From Nitrospinae bacterium RIFCSPLOWO2_12_39_16 (GTDB lineage: Bacteria; Nitrospinota; Nitrospinia; UBA9942), in the NCBI GenBank assembly GCA_001805005.1, contig MHDO01000117.1:1-27669 (forward strand): a stretch of 27,669 nucleotides of DNA, given 5' to 3'. This document shows positions 1 to 7,820 of the stretch, piece by piece; position 1 is the first letter of the stretch, and each line of letters opens with the position of its first letter. Below the pieces are notes generated by a model that ran no database searches, was not told the DNA's origin, and saw nothing but the letters and a program-made list of their open reading frames with translations. Made by a program: the position numbers and the translations under genes.

Positions 1-2
1 CA

Positions 3-443
3 TTAACCAACATGCCTATCATCACACTTAAGGATGTATCAGGTAAAAAAGTGCTTCCTATATGGGTTGGCATATTTGAAGCTAATGCAATTGCGCTTCA
101 GATGGAAAAGGTTGCTACACCGAGACCAATGACCCACGACCTCATTAAGAACATAATTGACGGAATGGCTGCAAAGGTAAATCACATTGTTGTAAGCGAT
201 TTAAAAGACAATACATTTTACGCTACCATCTCCCTCTCCATTAACAACCATATAGTTAATATAGACTCCCGTCCCAGCGACGCCATAGCTGTGGCATTAA
301 GGGTTGAAGCCCCAATATATGTATCTGAAAAGGTCATAGACATGGCAAGAGGGATAGATATCAAAGATGATATAAATGAATCGGAAAAGTGGAAAGACTG
401 GCTTGAAAATCTAAAGCCTGAGGATTTTGGCAGGGAAGTATGA
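3..443 (+). CDS. Bifunctional nuclease family protein (BFN/DUF151), 5' end cut by window edge
   Basis: The frame is open from the window edge: leucine, threonine and asparagine codons precede the first ATG at 12. The family normally has residues before this point, so the gene starts upstream of the window. Family hallmarks are LPIWVGIFEANAI near the start and SRPSDAIAVALR around residue 85-97, both typical of the BFN domain (PF02577), which carries putative DNase/RNase activity. About 147 codons are present. The stop overlaps the start of the next gene (ATGA at 440-443), which indicates translational coupling with the diguanylate cyclase. The cellular substrate is not evident. Confidence 0.9.
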   Translation, partial: LTNMPIITLKDVSGKKVLPIWVGIFEANAIALQMEKVATPRPMTHDLIKNIIDGMAAKVNHIVVSDLKDNTFYATISLSINNHIVNIDSRPSDAIAVALRVEAPIYVSEKVIDMARGIDIKDDINESEKWKDWLENLKPEDFGREV

Positions 444-1987
444 CTGCAAAAAACAAAAATCAGATAAAGGCACTTGTTATTGATGACGAGCCTTTCATAA
501 AAAATATTCTTACCATCCTCCTTGAGATGGAAGGTTACAGTGTCTCGCCTTTTGACAACGGACTGGATGCCATTAAAGAGGCGAAGAAATCAAAATACAA
601 TATTATAATCTCCGATTACTTCCTCCCGCATATGAATGGAATTGAACTGATACAAAAGGTAAGAGAATTACATCCATACATTGCCTCTATCCTTATCACA
701 GGTGTCGGAGACGAACAGACTATCATAGATGCCTTTACAAAAGGACATGTCAATAGTTATCTAACAAAACCGTTTAGCAATGAAGAAATATTAAAGATTA
801 CACGGCTTGCCTTAAAGGAGCAGGAGATAAAATTAAAGGAGGATAGACTCCATGAGGAATTACAGGAACAGATAAAAGAGGCAACAAGACAGTTAAAGGA
901 AAAAAATAAACTTCTTAAAGAAAAAGAAAAAAAGGCAAAAGAACTTTATGAAAAACTTGAAAAAGAGCAGAAGCTTGTCAAAAACAAAAATATTTTACTC
1001 CAAAAACTTTCTGTCACAGATGGTCTGACAGACCTTTATAATCACAGATACTTTCAAAGAAGGATAAAGGAGGAATTCATAAGGGCAAAGAGATACAGCT
1101 TACCACTTTCATGCCTGATGATTGACCTTGACGACTTCAAGATTTTAAACGACACCCATGGCCATCAGGTTGGAGACAGGATACTAACTGAATTCGCCAT
1201 GGTATTGAATAACTCAATAAGACAGGTTGATATGGCTGCACGATACGGTGGAGAGGAATTTGTGGTTTTACTGCCGCAAATAGATACAGAGGGGGCTTCA
1301 AATATGGCTGAGAGATTCAGGATGGCAGTAGAACTGCACAGATTTTCCGGCACCGGTAAGCAATTCAATATAACTGTAAGCATAGGTGCTGCAACATATC
1401 CTGCAGGTGACATAAAGATAGAGAGAGACCTATTAAGGGCAGCAGATACAGCCCTCTACAGGGCAAAAAACACAGGAAAGAATCGTGTTGTTGTCCATAC
1501 ACCAATGGGAGAAAAAGCTATAGGGGGGGGAGGAGAAATCCTGACAATTGCAGAAAAAAGAAAGCTGCTTAGTGATATTACGATGCTGTTAAACAGAAAT
1601 GTCAGCCTCAACGAGCTGTTAAAGATATTTCTCAACAGGCTTAAGGAGGCATACGATATAGGACCTGATTCGGATATGCTGTATGCAATTATGTTAATAG
1701 CTAAAAACGGTGAGCCATTTAATTTTATAAGCACAAGGGTAAACGGCAACTATAAGGAAGATATTTTAAAAAGTGCAAAAGAGGTTGTAAAAAGCAGAGA
1801 GATGTATCTATTTAATACAAAGGATAATGAAAATGTCTTCAGTGCAATACCGATTATTACAGACCCCGGAACCAGTGATGAAAGTGTGATAGGTGTATTA
1901 AATATAAGCACGACCATAGAAGACAAGAATTTCATAAAGGACATTTCAAATATATTATCAATAGCAATAAAGGGGGTAAAAATATAG
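440..1987 (+). CDS. Response regulator diguanylate cyclase (REC - coiled coil - GGDEF - GAF-like)
   Basis: A 515-aa cytoplasmic protein predicted to make cyclic di-GMP from two GTP. The receiver domain (about residues 8-122) has acidic residues D15/D16, phospho-acceptor D59, T87 and K110. A charged Lys/Glu-rich coiled coil (about 125-188) links it to the GGDEF domain (about 190-355). The active loop is GGEEF at 270-274, and the inhibitory-site motif RQVD (261-264) lies five residues before it, so product inhibition is expected. The C-terminal 145 residues resemble a GAF domain (ending ...IGVLNIST then a helix), giving a possible second ligand input. The linker between GGDEF and the GAF-like part is encoded by a run of eight G at 1523-1530. 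The start overlaps the preceding stop by 4 bp. The partner histidine kinase is not in the window. Confidence 0.93.
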   Translation: MTAKNKNQIKALVIDDEPFIKNILTILLEMEGYSVSPFDNGLDAIKEAKKSKYNIIISDYFLPHMNGIELIQKVRELHPYIASILITGVGDEQTIIDAFTKGHVNSYLTKPFSNEEILKITRLALKEQEIKLKEDRLHEELQEQIKEATRQLKEKNKLLKEKEKKAKELYEKLEKEQKLVKNKNILLQKLSVTDGLTDLYNHRYFQRRIKEEFIRAKRYSLPLSCLMIDLDDFKILNDTHGHQVGDRILTEFAMVLNNSIRQVDMAARYGGEEFVVLLPQIDTEGASNMAERFRMAVELHRFSGTGKQFNITVSIGAATYPAGDIKIERDLLRAADTALYRAKNTGKNRVVVHTPMGEKAIGGGGEILTIAEKRKLLSDITMLLNRNVSLNELLKIFLNRLKEAYDIGPDSDMLYAIMLIAKNGEPFNFISTRVNGNYKEDILKSAKEVVKSREMYLFNTKDNENVFSAIPIITDPGTSDESVIGVLNISTTIEDKNFIKDISNILSIAIKGVKI

Positions 1988-1990
1988 AAA

Positions 1991-2129
1991 CGAAGTCAGA
2001 AGTCAGAAGTCAGAAGTTAAAAGTTAGAAGCTCAAAGCTTAAAGCTCAAAGCTCAAAGGGTTTGCTTTCAGCCTTCAGCTTTCATCTTTCATCTTTCACT
2101 TGCTTTTTTGTTTCTTGCTTCTTACTTCT
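1991..2129. repeat. Inverted heptamer-repeat array overlapping the start of the amidase gene
   Basis: Ten consecutive 7-bp units run from 1991 to 2060, drifting from AGAAGTC through AGAAGCT to CAAAGCT. From 2067 to 2129 the opposite-strand version follows (TTCAGCC, TTCAGCT, TTCATCT, TTCATCT, TTCACTT and then degenerate units to TACTTCT). The two arms are roughly reverse complements, so the whole is a long imperfect palindrome. It begins four bases after the diguanylate cyclase stop. The right arm is inside the amidase reading frame and encodes its signal-peptide region. Cyanobacterial STRR sequences are also heptameric tandem arrays; no direct relation is claimed. Confidence 0.85.
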
Positions 2130-3774
2130 TTTCGTATTCTCTGTCTATCCACAAAACAGTCATGGAAAAGAAAATAAATATGATTTTCTCTACAATGAAG
2201 CAAGGAAAGACTACTACTCACTGGTTAACTCAAAGGAATTGCAGGGTGAGAGGACAAACTGGCTGAATTGCATCTTTAAATTTGAGTCTATTCACAAAAA
2301 ATTCCCCAAAAGCCCTGTTGCAGATAAATCCCTCTTTACTGCCGCCCGCCTCTACGCCGAACTTTCAAATATATCTTCCGATGAGACTGACATTAAACAT
2401 TCAATAGACCTCTTTGACAGGATTACAAAAGAATATCCTCAAAGCAACCTTGCAGACGATGCCCAATACATGATAGGTGAAATATACTATAAAACAAATA
2501 ACTACCCTCTAGCCTATTCATCTTACAATGCAGTCATTGACAACTATCCAACAGGGGATATGGTGCGGCAGGCGAAAACCAAACTGCCAGAATTATCAAA
2601 GTTATACAACCCGCCTGACAATAAGTCACCAATCGCCAGTCATCTGTCACCAGACGGGGACAATCTTCCAATTGTAAGCAGCATTCGCTACTGGTCAAGC
2701 CCTGAATATACAAGGATTGTTATAGATGTTGACAGCACTGTTATATATACACAAGAGAGCCTTAAAAATCCTGACAGATTATTTATAGACATTCATAATT
2801 CCAAGCTATCATCCGAAATCAAAGAACCCATCTCCATCAATGATGGTCTCTTAAAAAATGTGAGGGCAGGACAGAATCAGAAAGATTTAGTAAGAATTGT
2901 CCTTGAACTTGACAGCATCAGCTCTTATAGTATCATCAATCTGAATAACCCATTCAGAATAGTTATTGATGTTGACGGCTCACTTAAAAAAGATGGACAA
3001 GAGGTTAAGGGGTTAAGTAAAGCCACTCAAACTACTGAATCCATAAACCCTCAACCCCCTTCTTTCAATAATATCAGCAGGATTGTAATAGACCCGGGAC
3101 ATGGCGGAAAGGATTCAGGTGCAATAGGGAAGCGGGGCTTGATGGAAAAGACTGTAGTCCTTGACATTGCAAAAAGATTAAAAGCTCTAATAGAAAAAAA
3201 TACCAATTATAAGGCCATATTGACAAGGGAGACAGACATATTCATACCCCTTGAAGAGAGGACTGTAATTGCAAATATAAAGAAGGCAGATTTGTTTATA
3301 TCTATCCATGCTAATGCCAGCAGGAAGAGAGATGCAATTGGCATAGAGACCTACTTTCAGGGCATACCAAGAACTGACGAGGAAAGAGAGACGGCGGCAA
3401 GAGAAAATATGTCAGGCATGGAGGATAGACTTTCAGGTGATGACAATCTTTTGGAATTTATCCTCGCAGATATGAGAAATACCCACAAGATAAATGAATC
3501 AAGCCAGCTTGCAGGGGTCATACAGGATTCGCTGATTAAAGGTGTAAGTTTAAAATATGATGACATAAAAAATCTTGGTGTAAAACAGGCAATGTTCTAT
3601 GTCCTCCATAAGGCTAAGATGCCGAGCATCCTCATAGAGACCTCATTTATAAGCAACCCAAGAGAGGAAAAGAGATTTAGAGATTACGGATACAGAGACC
3701 AGATAGCACTCTCCATATATAATGGTATAAAGACATATATAGAAAAGACAATGATTGCCTACAGGACAGAATAA
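2062..3774 (+). CDS. N-acetylmuramoyl-L-alanine amidase (TPR-like + AMIN + Amidase_3), AmiC-like
   Basis: A 570-aa exported peptidoglycan hydrolase predicted to cleave the amide bond between MurNAc and the stem peptide. It has a hydrophobic signal region (residues 10-30), a TolA/YbgF-like tetratricopeptide region (about 45-180), an AMIN localisation domain (about 205-305) and Amidase_3 (about 340-560). Expected zinc ligands are H347 in DPGHGG, E362 in LMEKT and H416 in SIHAN; the likely catalytic E526 lies in ILIETSF. The start is a TTG at 2062: the frame has no ATG before residue 137 and no good ribosome site, because the first codons lie inside a heptamer repeat. The N-terminus is therefore the least certain part. 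AMIN proteins usually act at the septum or outer-membrane side of the periplasm. Confidence 0.9.
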   Translation: MLSAFSFHLSSFTCFFVSCFLLLFVFSVYPQNSHGKENKYDFLYNEARKDYYSLVNSKELQGERTNWLNCIFKFESIHKKFPKSPVADKSLFTAARLYAELSNISSDETDIKHSIDLFDRITKEYPQSNLADDAQYMIGEIYYKTNNYPLAYSSYNAVIDNYPTGDMVRQAKTKLPELSKLYNPPDNKSPIASHLSPDGDNLPIVSSIRYWSSPEYTRIVIDVDSTVIYTQESLKNPDRLFIDIHNSKLSSEIKEPISINDGLLKNVRAGQNQKDLVRIVLELDSISSYSIINLNNPFRIVIDVDGSLKKDGQEVKGLSKATQTTESINPQPPSFNNISRIVIDPGHGGKDSGAIGKRGLMEKTVVLDIAKRLKALIEKNTNYKAILTRETDIFIPLEERTVIANIKKADLFISIHANASRKRDAIGIETYFQGIPRTDEERETAARENMSGMEDRLSGDDNLLEFILADMRNTHKINESSQLAGVIQDSLIKGVSLKYDDIKNLGVKQAMFYVLHKAKMPSILIETSFISNPREEKRFRDYGYRDQIALSIYNGIKTYIEKTMIAYRTE

Positions 3775-3783
3775 AAAAGCAAA

Positions 3784-3892
3784 ACCTTAATAAAACCACA
3801 GAGGGACACAGATAAACACAGAGAAACAATAAAATAATAAAAGGATTTGTCTTGCCCGTGTTTATCCGTGATAAATCCGTGGTAGTTTTTAT
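3784..3892. repeat. Decamer palindromic repeat, copy A
   Basis: The left arm (3794-3826) reads AACCACAGAG-GGACACAGAT-AAACACAGAG in roughly 10-bp steps. The right arm (3855-3883) is the matching GTGTTTATCCGTG...ATCCGTGGT. The A-rich edge, with AAAACC next to the amidase stop, resembles the conserved edge of the other copies read on this strand. An alternative N-terminal extension of the next gene would be translated from this repeat and is therefore doubtful. Confidence 0.8.
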
Positions 3893-3899
3893 AATTTCT

Positions 3900-4562
3900 A
3901 TGTCTGAACAGAATCGGATTAAGAGTATTGTCAAGCTCTCCTTATTTATCACTTCCCTTGCAGTCATCATCATAGCCATAAAAATTTCTGGGATTGACCA
4001 ATTTCTTGAGAAGGAGAGGCTTCAAAATTGGATTAACGGCTTTGGCAGTAAAGGCCCAATCGCATATATGCTTCTATTTTCCCTTACACCATCACTCTTT
4101 CTTCCCGGCCTTCCTATAACTGTTGCAGGCGGTATTGTCTTCGGGGCACTATGGGGGACAATTTATGCATCTATCGGCTCTACCATAGGTGCCTGTCTTG
4201 CATTTCTGATTGCAAGATATTTTGCAAGAAATCAGATAGAAAATCTATTGAGCGGAAGACTTAAGGCTATTGATGAAGGTGTAGAAAAAAACGGCTGGAT
4301 ATTTGTTGCAGTTACAAGACTCATTCCTTTATTTCCATTCAATCTCTTAAATTATTCCTTTGGACTTACAAAGATAAAATTCAGAGACTATGCCATAGCA
4401 TCTTGGATATTTATGCTTCCCGGAACAGCAGCCTATACCATATTCAGCAGTTCCTTACTTGATGCGATTCACGGGAGGGTTTCTAAGGAATTGATTATCG
4501 GTATTGTTCTTTTAGCCTTTATATCTGCCGTTCCGATTATTTACAGGGCTAAAATAAAATAA
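3900..4562 (+). CDS. TVP38/TMEM64 (DedA-like, VTT domain) inner membrane protein
   Basis: A 220-aa integral membrane protein with a VTT/SNARE-associated domain (PF09335). Recognisable parts are the re-entrant region FLPGLPITVAGGIVFG, then G-(A/S)-rich helix GSTIGACLAFLIARYFAR, and the second half VTRLIPLFPFNLLNYSFGLTKI, which carries the family Arg and Pro residues. Relatives are linked to lipid scrambling or undecaprenyl-phosphate handling, but substrate assignment is family-level only. The ATG at 3900 was chosen because the longer form from a TTG at 3852 would translate palindromic repeat sequence. That TTG does have an AAGGA about six bases upstream, so it cannot be excluded. The last 22 bp overlap the convergent phosphate transporter gene. 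Confidence 0.85.
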   Translation: MSEQNRIKSIVKLSLFITSLAVIIIAIKISGIDQFLEKERLQNWINGFGSKGPIAYMLLFSLTPSLFLPGLPITVAGGIVFGALWGTIYASIGSTIGACLAFLIARYFARNQIENLLSGRLKAIDEGVEKNGWIFVAVTRLIPLFPFNLLNYSFGLTKIKFRDYAIASWIFMLPGTAAYTIFSSSLLDAIHGRVSKELIIGIVLLAFISAVPIIYRAKIK

Positions 4563-5641
4563 CCAAAGGCTGAAATAAGGGCTGAAACTGGAAGGGTAAC
4601 AAGCCATGACAGAAGTATCTCACCTACAATCTTTTTATCTATAGATTTCATTCCTTTTCTGATACCACACGCCAATATTGCACTTGATGAAACATGGGTA
4701 GTGGATACAGGGAATCCGAGATGAGATGCAGAGCCTACCAATATGCCTGTAATTATATTTGAGGTAAATCCCTCCACATGGTCCATCCTTGTAATCTTAA
4801 ATGACAGTGTCTCAGTAGTCCGTAATCCGTAGAGATAACCTCCCATTGCCATTACCAATGCAAGGGAAATGAACACCCATTTATCTTCAAATAAAGTAAA
4901 AGGGAGGATTATCGCCGCAATCTTCGGCATATCATTTAATCCCCTCGCCATGCACACAAAACCGCTTGAAAGCCAGTGTATAGTATCAAGGAGATTCAAC
5001 CTCATAGTTGTAACGAAACTACTATCACATGCTTTCTCCTCATCTACAACAACCTTTGCCTCAGATACACCTGTAGATACTGCAGCAGCACTATCACAGC
5101 ATGGTACTAATACCTTTTCTCTTGATTCAAGACAGAGGCAGTAATTTACAGCCCTGTAAAGTGGTTTTTTTATAAAAGGAAATAAAACAAATGTTAAAGT
5201 AAAAGAGAGTAAAGGGCTTAAGAGAAGAGGCAGGAATATTTTATTCAATACAAAGCTCCACATGATGCCATTCCATCCTATAGAGACAATACCTGCACCT
5301 GCTATACTGCCGACAATTGCATGGGTTGTGGACACAGGCATACCAAGCCTTGATGCCAGAATAACCCATCCTGATGAACCGGCTAAAACTGACAATATAA
5401 AATTTGTATTCTTGAATATATCATTTAATACCAGGCCATTTCCAAAGGTCTTTACCATATTCACTGAAAACATGGATGACAATAATGAGCCAATTGCTGT
5501 CCAGAATATCCCCCAGAGGACAGCCTTTTTGTAATCGGTCACACCACTGCCTACAAGTGTAGCAATCCCTTTAGAAATATCATTTGAGCCATTGGCATAA
5601 GAAAGGAAAATAATTAAGGCAAATAAAATTGTGAATTCCAT
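4541..5641 (-). CDS. Inorganic phosphate transporter, PiT family
   Basis: A 366-aa membrane protein with the duplicated PHO4 architecture. The first half has NGSNDISKGIA and GMPVSTTHAIVGS; the second half has ARGLNDMPKIAA and GFPVSTTHVSSS. Low-affinity cation-coupled phosphate (or metal-phosphate) uptake is expected. The central hydrophilic loop (about residues 165-215) contains a CLCL and a CC pair and is poorly conserved. The gene lies downstream of the Mrp-like operon on the same strand, separated by 93 bp. No strong ribosome site precedes the ATG at 5641. Its 3' end overlaps the TVP38-like gene tail-to-tail, leaving no room for a conventional terminator. Confidence 0.93.
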   Translation of the reverse strand: MEFTILFALIIFLSYANGSNDISKGIATLVGSGVTDYKKAVLWGIFWTAIGSLLSSMFSVNMVKTFGNGLVLNDIFKNTNFILSVLAGSSGWVILASRLGMPVSTTHAIVGSIAGAGIVSIGWNGIMWSFVLNKIFLPLLLSPLLSFTLTFVLFPFIKKPLYRAVNYCLCLESREKVLVPCCDSAAAVSTGVSEAKVVVDEEKACDSSFVTTMRLNLLDTIHWLSSGFVCMARGLNDMPKIAAIILPFTLFEDKWVFISLALVMAMGGYLYGLRTTETLSFKITRMDHVEGFTSNIITGILVGSASHLGFPVSTTHVSSSAILACGIRKGMKSIDKKIVGEILLSWLVTLPVSALISAFGYFILAL

Positions 5642-5734
5642 TTTTATTTTGTTATGGGTTACTACATAGTTTACCTTGATTCGCTGCGATTTACTACAGC
5701 TATTAAAGAACTGCTCCCCCGCTCTCGCAGCGGC

Positions 5735-7570
5735 TCATATAAATATCATATAAATTAAGGCATAGAAGAATATTAAGATAAATGAGAGGAGGACCCAGAT
5801 GCCTATGGGTCTCCTCTGAATGTCCTCATCATAGACGCTCTCGCTCATCATCCTGAGGTGTTTAACCCTTGACTTCAGCTCTGCCAGTCCGTCTGTTCTA
5901 TTACTCGATTGCTCCCTCAGAGAATCATAGAGCTGGGTGATTTTCAAACGTGCGTACACTATTGCCAGTAGAGACACAGAGAGCGGGTTTCTGCTGATTT
6001 TGCTCAGGGACGATGGAAGAACATCAAAGGCTGCCCTGTTGATCTTTGCCCCTATTCGTGCTGCCGAATTGTTTATAAACCACATAAAGGCTCTTACTCC
6101 CATCCTGTAGAACCAGTCTGTATCAACGCTTATTGTCGGCTCCGGGTCCAAACGTTTCAGGAGCAGGATAAATCCCAGCAGGGTAAACATCAATATGCCC
6201 AGAGTACCGGTTATGTGCTCTGCTGTATATGGCTCAAAGTGGACCGGATGTGGAAGAAGGGAGTAAAGCTGGCCAGGGAATACGCCTATTGCTATACACA
6301 GAAATGCTGCGATTCCCATTGCAAGGAGCATATTCTTCGGCGGCTCCTTGACCCTTATGCCTGAATCCTTTGCAAAGAACATATAATACGGAAGTTTCAA
6401 ACCAAGAGATATAAATGTCCCTGAAGATGCCAGAGTCAGAAGCAAGGTAACAACCGCCCTATGGTCATGCTGTGATGCCGCAACCACCATGGACTTACTG
6501 ACAAATCCGCTGAAGAGCGGGAAGGCAGAGATAGCAAATGCCCCGACCATATAAAGGACAAAGGTTATGGGCATGGTCTTGTATAGTCCCCCCAGTTTCG
6601 TAAGCTTGCGTATGCCTGTCATATATACGACAGCACCAGCTCCCATAAAAAGAAGTCCCTTGTACAGGATATGAGCAAATGCATGGGATACAGAACCGTT
6701 CAGAGACATCTCTGTCCCCATGCCAACACCAGCCACCATGTAGCCTACCTGACTGACAATATGGTAAGCCAGAAGCCTTCTGCAGTCATTCTCCATAACC
6801 GCATACACAACACCGTAGAGTGCCATAACAACGCCCAGCACAACCAGAAGTTCTGTGCCGGGGAATGCCCGTACCAGAACATACACCGCAGTCTTGGTGG
6901 TAAACGCCGACATGAATACGGCGCCTGTTACTGTGGCATTTGGATAGGCATCAGTCAGCCATGCGTTAAGCGGTGGTACGGCGGCATTAAGTATAAATCC
7001 GGTAAGGATAAGATAAAATGCCAGACTCCCGTCATGTTCAATGGGCCCGAAGATCATGGAACCGGTCGCTTTATAATGAATTATTATACCGCCAAGCAAT
7101 AATACACCGCCGGTAATATGGATAAGGATGTACCGGAAACCTGCACTTACCGCCCCCTTTCCGCCTTTGGCAAAGACCAGATATGCTGAGGCAAATGCCA
7201 TAATCTCCCAAAAGATGAAGAGAGTAAAATAATCACAGGCAAAGACCACACCAAGAGAACTCCCCACATAAAAATAGGCAGCCATGTGCTGACCGGGGTC
7301 ATCAAGATGAAGGGCATAGACCATACCGATGAATGCCATAATAGTAAAAACATATGCAAACACGAGGCTGAGCTTGTCAACCTTGCCGAAGATAACATCA
7401 TTCCCGAGGAAGTGGAATATCCAGTACGTTCCCTGAGACATGGAGGCAACATCGATAAGGGCCAAGGCGGGCATCAAAACAAGGTATGCCTGTTGCACCC
7501 TTCCTTTAAGAAACGGTATCAAGAATGCCCCGAAGATGAAAAATATGGCAGGGTGAAACCACTCAATCAT
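5735..7570 (-). CDS. Proton-conducting antiporter-like subunit D3 (Mrp/Nuo family) with NuoL-like C-terminal extension
   Basis: A 611-aa polytopic protein of the proton-conducting membrane transporter family (PF00361). The TM5 glutamate (E122 in FWEIMAF) and the TM8 lysine (K226 in AFTTKTAVY) are present, and a lysine appears in FVSKS at the TM12 position. However, the TM7 lysine seen in D1 and D2 is asparagine here (N195 in ILNAAVPP), and the nearby His is also Asn (N202). After the 14-helix core there is a segment of about 130 residues, charged and amphipathic, ending in one more hydrophobic helix. That recalls the lateral helix and last helix of NuoL/ND5, which MnhD proteins of about 490 aa lack. 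It is the last gene of the operon and overlaps the 85-aa gene by 8 bp. It is the best candidate for a distal, MrpA-like subunit (inference). Confidence 0.88.
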   Translation of the reverse strand: MIEWFHPAIFFIFGAFLIPFLKGRVQQAYLVLMPALALIDVASMSQGTYWIFHFLGNDVIFGKVDKLSLVFAYVFTIMAFIGMVYALHLDDPGQHMAAYFYVGSSLGVVFACDYFTLFIFWEIMAFASAYLVFAKGGKGAVSAGFRYILIHITGGVLLLGGIIIHYKATGSMIFGPIEHDGSLAFYLILTGFILNAAVPPLNAWLTDAYPNATVTGAVFMSAFTTKTAVYVLVRAFPGTELLVVLGVVMALYGVVYAVMENDCRRLLAYHIVSQVGYMVAGVGMGTEMSLNGSVSHAFAHILYKGLLFMGAGAVVYMTGIRKLTKLGGLYKTMPITFVLYMVGAFAISAFPLFSGFVSKSMVVAASQHDHRAVVTLLLTLASSGTFISLGLKLPYYMFFAKDSGIRVKEPPKNMLLAMGIAAFLCIAIGVFPGQLYSLLPHPVHFEPYTAEHITGTLGILMFTLLGFILLLKRLDPEPTISVDTDWFYRMGVRAFMWFINNSAARIGAKINRAAFDVLPSSLSKISRNPLSVSLLAIVYARLKITQLYDSLREQSSNRTDGLAELKSRVKHLRMMSESVYDEDIQRRPIGIWVLLSFILIFFYALIYMIFI

Positions 7571-7820
7571 AGTAATCTTCTTTCTTCATGAGTCCGCCCT
7601 GATGTCCCAGAAATTTGGAAAGCAGAATAATCAAAACACACGAGATAAATCCATACAGAGCTCCCCATCCGGGTATCTTATCCCAGAAAAATACGGCATG
7701 ATCTCCACGCGGAACCAGAAAATCTGCCAGGACAATTATTGCAAGAGTTATATAAAGGAGCCTTCTGAGCCTCCCTGCATTGTCAGGATTACCGAGATAA
7801 AATACAATCTTTTTTATCAT
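7563..7820 (-). CDS. Small two-helix membrane protein of the Mrp-like operon, unknown function
   Basis: An 85-aa protein I do not recognise. It has a basic N-terminus (with GRLRR before the first helix), a hydrophobic helix at about residues 21-35, a polar loop with PRGDHAVFFW, a second helix at about 52-67 and a charged tail ending KKEDYYD. Its start overlaps the stop of D2 by 4 bp (ATGA) and its end overlaps the start of D3 by 8 bp, so it is translated as part of the operon and is very likely a structural or assembly subunit. It does not look like MnhF, MnhG or MnhC, all of which are present elsewhere in the operon. Confidence 0.8.
   Translation of the reverse strand: MIKKIVFYLGNPDNAGRLRRLLYITLAIIVLADFLVPRGDHAVFFWDKIPGWGALYGFISCVLIILLSKFLGHQGGLMKKEDYYD

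Noticed and set aside
3852..3899. N-terminal extension of the TVP38-like protein from a TTG start
   Set aside because: The 16 extra residues are translated from repeat sequence found in non-coding gaps elsewhere in the window; homology begins after the ATG at 3900.
4541..4562. Tail-to-tail overlap of the TVP38-like and PiT genes as a sign of a broken gene
   Set aside because: Both proteins have normal lengths and complete C-terminal domains; a 22-bp convergent overlap is not unusual.
5680..5735. Possible terminator after the Mrp-like operon (CGCTGCGA / TCGCAGCG arms)
   Set aside because: The 8-bp arms are about 37 bases apart and no T-run follows on the minus strand; too weak to call.
6671..7102. 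Long + strand frames opposite the ion-pump operon (also 9386-9841 and 11776-12156)
   Set aside because: They are antisense shadows of clearly conserved membrane-protein genes, with no ribosome sites and no recognisable domains.
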